A DNA stretch of 64,000 nucleotides from Petrosia ficiformis (taxonomy: Eukaryota > Porifera > Demospongiae > Haplosclerida > Petrosiidae). The notes below the pieces were generated by a model. It saw only the letters and a program-made list of their open reading frames with translations, did no database searches and was not told the DNA's origin. The stretch's first letter is position 1. Each line of letters begins with the position of its first letter. Below are positions 12,901 through 23,700 of the stretch, piece after piece. The position numbers and the translations under genes were made by a program. Where the stretch lies: the NCBI GenBank assembly GCA_947044365.1, contig OX345649.1, forward strand, positions 1,482,430 to 1,546,429, in the 5' to 3' direction.

Positions 12901-15770
12901 CATAATCATCAGTGTCATTCATTATTGCATCATATACTGTTAGTATTGACACAGTCTCTCTCTCCATTAATCCAGGCATCTCAGTAATAGTATACTTATC
13001 AGATATACCATTAATAATACTGTCACCCTTGAACCATTGAGTGGTGTGCGTTGGTTCAGATGTTGCTCCACATACAAGTGAAGCATTATGGCTTGGTAAG
13101 ACATTAGTGTCATCAGGAGGTGTAATTATCTCAGGAGCAGCTGAAACATGTGATAGAAATAATTAATAAACTTAATAATAATAAATGAATAGTCATTTCT
13201 GTATTTACTGACTATTGTAGAATACATAGAATTGATGAGTAAATAAATTAATTTCAAAGCTCATAGACATAGCTAACATAGAATTGTGTGAAAGTAAGGT
13301 TTAGAAAAAAACTAGCATGAACTTCTAGCAGAAGTGTGAGTATAGATTTATACGCTGAGGTAAAGGTTTCTATCATGAGTGCAGAGGCGTTAAGGTTTGA
13401 TAAAGTTGCAATGTAATTTAGCAACCTCATTTATTGGAATCTGACTGGTCTATCTGTTTACCATTAGCATGGTAGGATTAATTTAATTATTAAATTAAAT
13501 GATCTTTTTACAATTGCTTGAATGATTGCTGATTAAAATAGTAAAAGTAGACATAATTCTGATTACAAGGCAGTTAGTAAACACTAATTACATGATCTAA
13601 GTAGATGGAATGCATCATACACACATACATACATGCAATCCACATATGCATATATCTATCCATGCATTACAAGGCAGTTAGTAAATACTAATTACATGAT
13701 CTAAGTAGATGGAATGCATCATACACACATACATACATGCAATGCACATATGCATATATCTATCATGCATATATGCTTGCATGCAAGCACACATGCACGT
13801 ACACACACACACACACCTTCAATATCCAATGTAATGAAATACTGATCAGTACCAGCTTCATTAGTAGCAGTTATAGTATACTGTCCCTGATCATCATGAG
13901 TAAGATCAGTAATGGTTAGACTTAGTCTATCATTAGAGAAAGAATATCTGGATCCAGTTGACAGTGTTATAGTTAGCTGAGATGAATCAGAACGAAATTT
14001 CCATATGACATTTGATGGTTTAACAGATGGAGAAGCATTGTCTATAACAAATGTTAGCATGATGTCATTATATACAATACCAAGCACAGGAGAACCAGAT
14101 GGGAATCTGATGGTAGGAGGAACTAAAGGAAGGTATATAAAGATATAGACTGTAATTTTTAAGAGCAATGAAGTCCACAGAAAAACAGACACTCTCTTTC
14201 TAGGAAACAACATGAGAGTAGTTGAACCTGAACCACTGACCATTCGATGTCTTACACACACTTGTTGTGTATATGTGGTTTAGTCACTCCCATCAACAAG
14301 TCCCAGTTTGATGGGCACTCTTTTTTTAAGGAGGCAATATGGCGTAGTGGTTAGAGCTTGAGCCTCCTGATCGAATGGTGATCAGTGGTTCAGGTTCAGC
14401 TATGGTCATGTTGTTTCCTGGAAAGAGAATATCTGTTTTTCTAATATAACACCTATAGGATGGTTAATCCTAACCAACTTCTCTATCATGTAATTTTTAA
14501 TCAATCAAAATTATGAAAATTTACGTTCACCGAAATTTGTGCCAAACACATCAGTAGAAGTAAAATGACCAGAAATGCTGTGAAGATTACTGTGCATGTA
14601 TATGAATGTGTACATGTACACAAACATGTATACATATGCATACATGTATCTGTATACATGCATGTATATGTATGCATACATGTACATGAACACAAACATG
14701 TACACATTCAGAATAGCTTCAGAAATGCATTGTACCATAGAATAAGCTAGAAAAAATTGAGTTAGAAATAAATACTATAAAGCTCAAGTGTACAGTATGT
14801 ACAATAATTATAGCATAATCTCTGCATAGTTCATAATTCCATTTAATGCCCTTATACTATCTTTTCACTATTTGTACATTAATGTGTTGCTGCAAACATA
14901 TATCCATCTGTCCATCCTCTAATATATCCAAATATTGTGTACGTACTTTGCACAAGGACAGAAAAAGTATTACTACTCGTATCAACTGGTGCAGATGGTC
15001 CATGAGCAAAGTTAGAGGCTAAGCATGTGTAACTACCAGTATCTAATCCATCCACATTCATAATTTCCAAAGTTGATAAACTTAAAACCCCTCCATCAGA
15101 AGCGATGTTCATAGTGTAAATAGTGTATTTCTCATTGTCCATTATCTGCAGGGATGGAATTGATCTGCTCCATGTTATATCTGGTGAAGGAAGACTAAAG
15201 AAAGTACAGCTCATGTTGATGGTCTGAGTTTCATTCACTACAGCAAGACCTTCACTATCTCGAAGTACAGGAGGATCTACAAATAAAAGAATGGAACATA
15301 GGAATGGATTAAACTTGAAAGTAGAATATAGTACAAGAGACAATCAGAGGATCGCAGGTTTCCCCCTCTGTATGAAGGTCTAGTTGAAAACATTAACATA
15401 TAATTATATATATATGTATATATATATATACCACATAATTATTTTAAAAGAAAACACTTACGATTCACAATGAAGGTGGCACTCTCTGAGTCTGTCATTA
15501 CAGGACTCACCAAGTTATTCACAGCTCTACAAACATAAGACCCAGAATCATCAAAATCCAAGTTAGTGAAAAACAGAATACTTGTACGTGTGAACTCATT
15601 CACATATGTATCAGTGGACAGGTCAGGATCATTAGAAAGGTCAAGTTGTATGTCATCTTTGATCCAGGTGATATTAGGTACAGGAGAGCCAAATGCTTGA
15701 CATGTCAGGTTTGAGGTCTCATTGAATATACCAATACTATCAAAAGGTGGTGTTGTGATTATTGGAATAA
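6957..15770 (-). CDS. Secreted multidomain Ig / Cys-rich / TIL / Kunitz protein
   Basis: Minus-strand exons in order: Ig 15770-15462, Ig 15276-14947, Ig 14122-13817, Ig 13140-12841, CGGC modules 12029-11871, 11322-11158 and 10825-10667, a TIL domain split over 10166-10036 and 9279-9144, a second TIL beginning at 8687, Kunitz 7964-7797, Cys-rich exon 7258-7068, and terminal exon 7013-6957 ending CIEYRC and TAA. All domain exons are phase 1-1 except the split TIL and the tail, and all phases join. Ig exons carry the usual Cys/Trp/DSGSYVC pattern. The Kunitz exon has the CxxGG and six-Cys layout (YGGCFGNENNF). The three middle modules share NPC...FPDAxC...CGGCxARF. No membrane helix is seen at the C-terminus, so the product is probably extracellular matrix or a secreted protease inhibitor, recalling papilin-type combinations. 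The signal-peptide exon is not identified; the gene may begin further upstream. Confidence 0.75.
7415..7570. repeat. Dispersed repeat shared with 63500-63600
   Basis: CAGTCATGCAGGACATTGTC and AATGTCCGGTAAATTGAAAC are found inverted near the right end of the window. It lies between the Kunitz exon and the Cys-rich tail exon of the Ig/Kunitz gene. Confidence 0.6.
7797..7964 (-). CDS. Kunitz/BPTI domain exon of the Ig/Kunitz gene
   Basis: A 168-nt phase 1-1 exon with CAG acceptor and GTAAGT donor. The 56 residues have the six cysteines of a Kunitz domain: C near the start, ERGICKG with the reactive-loop position (P1 would be the residue after the second Cys region), YYYNSATKTCELFQYGGC, and a final CEKAC. 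Kunitz domains inhibit serine proteases. Whether this one does is not shown by the sequence. Confidence 0.85.
8560..8687 (-). CDS. Second TIL-domain exon with unclear 3' end
   Basis: The exon opens after a GTCAG acceptor at 8687 in the correct phase with ECPPGEVFSDCHSCPRTC, the typical start of a trypsin-inhibitor-like domain. The expected second half (a CxCxxGMxL...CV pattern) appears as CSWDMALPARCV but in a different frame, just downstream of position about 8565. Either a small indel broke the domain, or the exon stops early at one of two weak phase-1 donors. The 3' boundary given here is approximate. Confidence 0.45.
9599..9984. mobile_element. MITE with ~31-bp terminal inverted repeats
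   Basis: Ends are GTGACTGAGCAAGCAAAAAA and the reverse complement of GTGACCGAGCAAGCAAAAAG. The 386-bp element lies in the intron between the first TIL-domain exons and carries no coding capacity. Confidence 0.65.
10241..10498. mobile_element. GGCTGGGA-ended MITE, inverted copy
   Basis: It starts GGCTGGGACGATTAATCGAT and carries the same interior landmarks (CATACTTTTCAAGCATG, AATGGGAGGAGTTTCCTG) in the opposite direction to 930-1194. It lies in an intron of the Ig/Kunitz gene. Confidence 0.65.
12700..13320 (-). repeat. Ig exon plus flanks, source of a local duplication
   Basis: This stretch contains the fourth Ig exon (13140-12841) with flanking intron sequence. It is matched closely at 16070-16480, where the exon copy is internally deleted. 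The shared flanks run about 170 bp on the intron side. Confidence 0.7.
13567..13768. repeat. Two-copy ~100-bp tandem duplication
   Basis: ACAAGGCAGTTAGTAAACAC through ATGCATATATCTATCCATGC is repeated once, with few changes, next to the Ig exon at 13817. A short CA run follows (13799-13816). Confidence 0.85.
14150..14480. mobile_element. tRNA-like SINE fragments in inverted arrangement
   Basis: At 14330-14430 the plus strand reads GGCAATATGGCGTAGTGGTT, then AGAGC, and later GTGGTTCAGGTTCAG, resembling polymerase III A and B boxes of a tRNA. A partial copy of the same sequence lies on the minus strand at 14250-14160. Both carry the downstream CATGTTGTTTCC and AGAGA motifs. They lie in an intron of the Ig/Kunitz gene. 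Confidence 0.5.
14585..14705. repeat. Palindromic ATGTAC/ATGCAT-rich microsatellite
   Basis: Alternating GTGTACATGTACAC and CATGTATACATGCATG sequence in an intron of the Ig/Kunitz gene; able to fold on itself. The open frames here are artefacts. Confidence 0.75.
15462..15770 (-). CDS. Ig domain exon 1 of the Ig/Kunitz gene
   Basis: A 309-nt phase 1-1 exon between a CACAG acceptor and a GTAAGT donor. The translation has LTCQAFGSPVPNITW and DSGSYVCRAVNN, the two Cys and the Trp of an I-set/C2 Ig fold. This is the most 5' exon that can be assigned with confidence. Because it opens in phase 1, any upstream exon ending in phase 1 could join it. Confidence 0.75.
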
Positions 15771-16069
15771 CTGTGTCAATGAATATGAAAAGAACAACAG
15801 AGAATATAATTATTTTATTTGCTATTGCTATATAATATTAACACACATCTCAGTACATTGTTCAAATCAAAGTAGAGTAATATATCAGACATATTTTATG
15901 GAGTTCATTGGCATAAACTTTACAAAGTAAAGAGGGGGGTGCAGCACCACATTAAACACGTCTAGGGAGAACACTATCTCAGTATGTATAATTATGTTGC
16001 ACAAGACACATTGTAAAGTAGAATATGCACATTAGTGCCATTAGTGTTGATTTTGGTGGGTGGTCACTT

Positions 16070-16480
16070 TGACTTGAGCACTCATCAGGTAGATCTAATG
16101 GTGCATGATAAAGCTGTGGTTTGTACTAATGAGTACACACACATAACAAAATGTATTATACTTTATAATTGTAATACTGTCACCCTTGAACCATTGAGTG
16201 GTGTGCATTGGTTCAGATGTTGCTGCACATACAAGTGAAATATTATGGTTTTGTAGGACATTAGTGTCATCAGGAGGCATAATTATCTCAGTAGCGGCTG
16301 AAAAATGGGATTGAAATAATTAATAAACTTAACAATAATAGATGAATAGTCATTTCTGTATTTACTGAGTATTGTAGGATATACAGAATTGATGAGTAAA
16401 TTAATTCATTAAAGTAATTTCAAAGCTAAACTGTGCTCATAAACATAGCTAACATAGAAGTTTGTAAAACTAGGGTTTAA
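16070..16480 (-). pseudogene. Truncated duplicate of an Ig exon
   Basis: The minus strand repeats the 5' half of the Ig exon 13140-12841 (acceptor CAG, then PPDDTNVLQNHNISLVC and TTQWFKGDSIT). It then jumps to sequence matching the intron beyond that exon. The C-terminal half with the second Ig cysteine and the donor are deleted. The duplicate keeps intron sequence on both sides, so it arose by DNA-level tandem duplication, not retrotransposition. It sits upstream of the first good Ig exon. Confidence 0.7.
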
Positions 16481-16499
16481 AAAAACTTGATGAGTAACT

Positions 16500-17280
16500 T
16501 CTGAAGGGCTTCTCTGTTGACCCTATCATATGAGATCGATAAAAGCCATAAAAACCATAAAACTCTTAGGTTACAGTCTTCAATGTATTCCAGGTCTCCT
16601 CAACTGTTAAGCATCACAACCATCGGTATCAGCAACATTCTTGAGTTTTCATGCTAGTTCTTCTCTGAACTGACCAGCAATTATTCCTTATTTTATCTAT
16701 ATCAAACCACTTTTTAGATGATGGTTTTCTCCTGTTTTTTTCGAGGCTAAAAAAATCTAATACTATAGAAAATCAATCATATGGTGGTCAGACAAGCAGA
16801 CAGCACTTCTGAGGGTCCTAGTATTGACTTCAAACTTGATGACCAGCCCAGCTGAATTGTGAGTATTATATAAAACTCTATTCCACATAAAACTCTATTC
16901 CATGCATTTCAGTATGAGACAGTATCTCAAAAGTGAAAGCGATCCAACTTATATGCCACCAATATGGTGTCCAGACCTCACAACCATATAATAAAGTTAG
17001 CAAGATGACAGCTATAAACTCTCTTCCATAGCTTCTTTGCAAGCTTGCCAAAAGCAACACTTGCCTTAGAAATTCCACATCATGATCGATGGTTATATTC
17101 CTAGAAAGGTTACTGCCAATGTATGTAAATATTTCTACATAGGTAAGAGGATAGTTCTCAATTGTAATGGGCGAAGCAATAAAATTAGAACCTTCTCTGG
17201 ACTGAAAGAGCACCTCAGTCCTTTTGAGGCTGATGGTAAGACTAAAGCGCTCAATTGAGTTGGCAAACTGTCACAAGGGA
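16500..17280 (-). mobile_element. Decayed LINE reverse-transcriptase fragment
   Basis: The minus strand carries an open stretch (17213-16878) resembling the C-terminal end of a non-LTR retrotransposon reverse transcriptase: LTISLKRTEVLFQ, then FTYIGSNLSRNITIDHDVE, then LLTLLYGCEVWTPYWWHI. The rest is broken by stops and small indels. It is a dead 3' fragment and has no catalytic YXDD region in the window. Confidence 0.7.
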
Positions 17281-17795
17281 TTGAATATCCTCAAAACTAT
17301 GAGCAATAAGTGAACAGTAATGTTTCAGATATACTTTTTTTCACGGTACATCTTTTTTTAAGTTATAGTTGATTAACAAAAATGATACATTAAAACAAAA
17401 ATTAATTTTAGTGAACTAACTAAAAGTGTCCCTCGTTATTATGGTAGATTTATTGTTTACTAAAATATGAAATGCCATACTAAAATAAATTTTAGTTATA
17501 GTTAACTTACTAGCTGACAAAAGTTTCTTCATAATTAAGTGCAGCTGGTAACTAATCTAAGTGTACATTCTTTATGCTACTAGTCCTAAAACAAAACTGA
17601 ACTATCTAGGTCAAGTTCAGTTAGAAGCTCTATTGAACTTGACAAATAGTATTCTTAATGCTTTAAAATGGAAAAGAAGTACAATTACGATAGTATAGTC
17701 AGTTGTGTTGGAACATACTGGACATACTGGACATTCAGTCATCATCGTGTTGCAATAATAATTAAATGTGTTGCATTACATTGGACATTCTATAC

Positions 17796-20700
17796 CTTCA
17801 GTAGGACAATCAGGACACTCAGTTGTTGCTGTGTTGCAAGTAGAACAATCCATTGGAGAAAGTGTAGAACAATTATTACCCATGTATCCTTCAGCACAGC
17901 GAATACCATATCCAAAACTCATGGATATAACACCATTCTCTCCATCGTAAGTAATTGGAGACCCTATTCCATCAGTTACACCAAATTCAATATCTACTTG
18001 AATGTTATCAATATAATTCTGTCTGTAATCTGAGATACCACTAACAACAGTAAGATCATCAAACACATATATGCTGACAGTCAACATTCCCTGGAAGTAG
18101 TTAAAAAGGAGAATACTAATAAATTATTATGTCATTAAAATGTTTACTCATGTTTGGTTTAGTGTTGTTAAGATAATAATGACCACTTTTAGTTATAGTA
18201 TGACTAATTTTTCAAGTTTGGTTATAGTTTAATTAAATAAGGTAATATAAAAGGGTTTTAGTACAACTAAAAGTGCCCATTATTGGCCATTTTTAAAATT
18301 TTAGTTAGTTATAGTTATTGCAGTAGACCTGTAATTTAGTTATAGTTTAGTTATTGCAGTCAAAATGCCTTACTAAAAAGGGTTTTAGCTAAAACAACAC
18401 AACATAATTAAGCACTTACCTCAAAATGTTTTTTGTATAGTATTTCATAATCTAAATTTAATTATTCTTAATGCCATTAGGAGTTGAAAACATTTCAACA
18501 TCTTACTTTTGGATTATGATTATGATACTATTATATGGAAATACATGTTGCATTAATTGGCCTGGAGTGAACTAAACAAAATAGTCTATACCAAAAAAAA
18601 TTCTTTCCCTAATAAACTCTGTTCACATTTATGATGACATTAAAATTAGGACTTTATATGTATTATAGTGTATAGTTTAATGTCATAAGGTTAATACATG
18701 ATTATACTGTGTAACTAGTGATGTGTGATATGTATCGATATATCGAAATATCAACATTTTCATTCAATATCGTGATACAATACATGTATTTGCTTTTTGG
18801 TGTATGGATACACTGGAGTGGACAGTTTAGCAAACCTAGTCTATTTTTATTTTTTGTAAAAGCAATTTCAACAAACTAATGTGCATAACTTTGATTGATT
18901 TATTTTACCATTTCTTGACAAATAAAACCAAATAGGACATGTATTTAAATTAACATTTATTTCAAATATTGTGATACTGAATCGTATTGTGATATTTATT
19001 GCAGCGATACACAATACTATTATTTAAGTTGCATCGCACATCCCTAACTGTTATCACACATAGTAGCACAAATAAACTCACCTGTCCATCTCCATCATAC
19101 TGTAAAGGATTATTGATACCTCCTTGTGTGGAAAAACTGATAGTATCATCATCTTGCACAGTATCAGAATACACACAAGTCTCACTTGATTCATCAGAGA
19201 AACAAATCAGAAACTTATTATGACAGTTTCGATCAGTACAGACAGTAAGAGAACTCAGTTGATTTTCACAGCAACTACCACTTGGACAATCACAACAACA
19301 ATAAAAATCACTTAAAAATATATATCGTGCATGCCTCAGGTTGGTGTATGACTGCAGTTCTAGATCAAAAATCCACTTCCCTTGAATAGGCTACAGAAAA
19401 TTAAGACATAGATAAACATATTTGTTTGTTAGAGAATGTTGCCCAGCAATACACAGCATTTTTATAGCCCATAATGGCCATCCCTATGATTGCTTTCCTA
19501 TGGGTTCAAACTATATATATATATATGTTTGCTTGTGTTGGAACATACTGGAAATTCAGTCATTGTTGTGTTGCAAGTAGAACAATCCACTGGAGAAAGT
19601 GTAGAACAATCATTGCCCATGTATCCTTCAGCACAGCGAATACCATATCCAAAACTCATGGATATAACACCATTCTCTCCATCGTAAGTAGTTGGAGAGC
19701 CTATTCCATCAGTTATACCAAATTCAATATCTACTTGAATGTTATCAATATAATTCTGTCTGTAATCTGAGATATCAGTAGTAGCAGTAAGATCATCAAA
19801 CACATATATGCTGACAGTCAACATTCCCTGGAAGTAGTTAAAAAGGAGGATACTAATATGTCATCAAAACATTAGACCTATAATTTAGTTATAGTTTGGT
19901 TAACTAAAAGTCATAATGCCCTACTGAAAGAGGTTATACTTATAGTTATAGTTAACTAAAACAACACTGGTATGGTTGTGTGGGTATAAGAAACCAAACT
20001 AAAAAACATTACACTATAAAAAGTAATGGTGTTATTAACCCTCACCCCTGCATAGGCAGAGCGGAGGGTTATTGTAATCATTTGTCTGTCTGTTTGTTTG
20101 TCTGTTGGCAATATTCCAGCGAACCTACAGAGATTGGGACTTTGAAAATACTACCAGCAGATGTCAAATCATACAAGGATCAAAAGTAACAATAGGCTTT
20201 TGCTATAACCTTTCTGTTTTAAAGTTATGACAATTTTTGTAACTCATGGTCGCAGTTTAACAACTTTCAGATGACGTCTGGTAGCAAAAGAGTTCCCTGA
20301 AACACAGCTCATCTTGCTTGAAGCCTATCGCTATCGAATCACAGCTTGAAATGAATTACGTAGTGGCTACTACATCTTCGAGCTGGCTCTAAGCTTTCTG
20401 GCAATTTCTAGCTCCACTCATTTATTTCATCGACGTTATTGAAGAGTTTTCAAGTCTGGATTTTAACACTGCATTTGTAATCTTATACTATATAGCTAGT
20501 AGGAGTTGGAGTGTAAGTTGTAACACACACACACATATATAATATAATCTCAGTATAATAATTGTAATAATTGCTTTTACAGTCAAATATTGTCTGCAGT
20601 TATTTCCTTGTCAGTGACTGAATCATTCTCAAGTTGTTTTCCAAATCACACTTGTGGCAAGGGTTCTGCATTGAGAGTGCATTAATTTTAACCTTCAGTT

Positions 20701-23700
20701 GGTTACAGGGTTTCAATGCAATTCAATGCTGATTTGATTTTCCTGTTGGGTAACATTTATAATTCGCAGTTCATTTGATCTTGATGTATACTGACTAGTA
20801 TATACACTGCAAAAACACAATTTGTTAAAATAACTAATTTATTGGTTAGTACAGTTGCAAGGATTTAACAATTAGCTGGTTGTTCAGAATACATACATCT
20901 TATACCACAGATACTTTGTGCTAATTATACTTGATGCACATTATGTCATAGTAACATACATGCATGTAGCCACTACATCCTCTATGGCAATTGACAGTCT
21001 AAATTGAAACTCATGCTATTCCTTGCAACTGTACTAACCAATAAAATGGTTATTTTAACAATTTATTTTTTGCAGTGTAGTACATGTCATAATAAAGCAT
21101 ACAGTAACAAACACTAATACAATGTAGCTATATACATAAGCATAGTATTATAAGTACAACCAGTGGTGTATTATTATGATTCCCATTCTAACATCTGTGA
21201 ACAACAGATGTTACATGTTTATTCCAGAATAATTAGTATAATTATGTAGATGAATTTGTACTTACAATAGTAAAAAACATCAGTAGTACTCCCCAGATAC
21301 TTGAGAAGTTATAAAATGTACGTAATTACTAAGTAATTTACATATACTGTGTTTGAAGTACACTGTATTATTTTTGTTACTATTCTTTATTATGGCATGT
21401 ACTATATAATTATAGCTACTAATCAAGAAATAATTTACTACTTGTAAACATTACCTAGCAAAAAAAGAAATCAATATTGATTTACAGAGTATATTATTAA
21501 CCCTTAGAGGACTGAGCTTGTTTTTCAAATTTCTTCCCATTTCCAACACTGGCGACTCTATTGCATATATTTTGGCCACCGTTCACTTTCTCTGCCCCAA
21601 ACTTGGCTCCTTTTCTGACATGGAGTACTACTTCTACCACCTTGCTTAACAGGACTCAAAAGTCCCCAAGCGCTTAGTAGAATTAAATCAAATGCAGTGC
21701 TCTCCCTTTTTTGACTGGAACTGTGGCAAACAAAATGACCCCACTGCATGTTGGTACCAGCTACACCCGCGATTTCAGGTTTTACAGCAAGGGAAATGCC
21801 TCAGGTACCCACCAGAGCGCATGGGCAGAGTCACTGAAACCACAATTTGCGACACCCCCCTTTAAAATTCCCCCCGTAGTTGTTATTTAGGCCAAAGGGC
21901 GGCCGAAAAACCATCAACTTTTTTAGCCATTTTCATGGGCTTGTACCTGACGCCAATTACAAGCATTTGGAGAGCTTCGTAAAGCTAGGAACACACTCCG
22001 AACCATGTAGGGGTGAAATGTCACATATATGTGACATCAGTCTTCTAAGGGTTAATATTTTATTGAAACACACATAACCAAATGAGGGTTAAAATAACCC
22101 ATTACTTTTTACAGTGTTAACAGGAGAATACTTATTATGTTTCCTCATATTTGATTGCATGGGTATAATAAACCAGGAAAAATATTACTTGCAAGAAGAT
22201 TGAATAAACATAAATGTTAACACTGTGTTTACTGTTTAGATCTTCATTCATCAGAATAAGCACATATTATCAACAATAAATACTAATTTATAAATACAAA
22301 ATGTATTTTCTGTATACAAAATCTTAATTTAATTATTCTTAATTCCATTAGGAGTCGAACACATTTCAACATCTTACATTTGGATTATGATAAGATACTA
22401 TATGGAAATACATGTTGCATTATTTGCCCTGGAGTGAACTAAACACTGATTCAAATATTACAATGTCATAGCAAATAGTCTATACCAAGAAACATTCATT
22501 CCCTACTCAAGTCTGTTTACATTCATATAACTTCAAAATTAAAATGTGATGACTTTGTGTGTAATATAGTATATAGTTTAATGTCATAAGGTTAATACAT
22601 GATTATACTGTATAACTTAGACATACACAGAACAGAAAGTTATGAACACCTTCTGAGGTTGTGATGAATGTGAATGACCTTAAAAGCCTTACCACACATA
22701 GTAGCACAAATAAACTCACCTGTCCATCCCCATCATACTGTAAGGGATTATTGATACCCCCTTGTGTCAATCCACTGGAAAAACTGATAGAATCATCGTC
22801 TTTCACAGTATCAGAATACACACAAGTCTCACTTGATCCATCAGAGAAACAAATCAGAAACTTATTATTACAATCTCGATCATTACAGACAGTAAGAGAA
22901 CTCAGTTGACTATCACAACAACTGGTACCACTTGGACAATCACAACAACAATATACATTACTTGAAAACAGATATCGTGCATGCCTTGGGTTGGTGTATG
23001 ACTGCAGTTCTAGATCAAAAATCCACTCCCCTTGAATAGGCTATAAAACATTAAGACAGAAAAAAATTGTTTTAAATATTTGTTTGTTAGATAATGTTGC
23101 TCAGCAATACACATCATCATACAGACAACAGTACCACAAAAACAAAAGTAGTTTTCTAAATTATAAATCTTTTTATGGCTAATAAGGCCGTCCCTATGAT
23201 TGCTTTCCCATGGGTTCAAACATAATTATAATTATATATACAATTATATATATATATATATCCATTGTGGCTGCTTGTTTGTTGATTGTGTTTACGCCTT
23301 TTTCTAGCATGCTAGGCACATGAATTTGCATGTTGTATACATAGCTAAGGAAGGTGCATGGAACTCAGTCAATTAATGGGAGTGGTGCGTAATAGAATGT
23401 GCACTCAAGCTGTATAGTCCTGCGTCATCAACATACCATGTTATAGGACCGAAACATCTGAAGACTCTCATCACAAACTGTGGCTCCTGCAAGAATCTGT
23501 GCAGGGCCAATCAAAATTGATATCGTCATGATTCATCACAACAAAAGATGGTGGCAATGTACAATTTGGAAAGGTAATCATTATTCCTGAAGCAACACTG
23601 AAGTTAGCTACAATAGTATAAAGCATAAGAAGCTAACTGTATTTGATATGACTGGTAATTTTTCTTTTAAAATAAATCTTTTTGAAATAAAATTGTTCTG

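Larger units (their letters stand above)
20011..22117. mobile_element. 2.1-kb nested transposon complex
   Basis: Outer inverted ends ACACTATAAAAAGTAATGG (left) and the reverse complement of ACACTGTAAAAAGTAATGGG (right) bracket 2.1 kb. Inside are two complete smaller elements (20815-21076 and 21497-22055) and a segment starting AACCCTCACCCCTGC that recurs at 24034-24605. No transposase ORF is seen. The complex lies in the intron between MNNL exons 22720 and 19827; the corresponding intron of the plus copy (about 3620) lacks it. Confidence 0.65.

Noticed and set aside
16878..17213. Intact reverse transcriptase gene
   Set aside because: Only a short C-terminal RT-like stretch remains, without the catalytic region; it is a fossil fragment.
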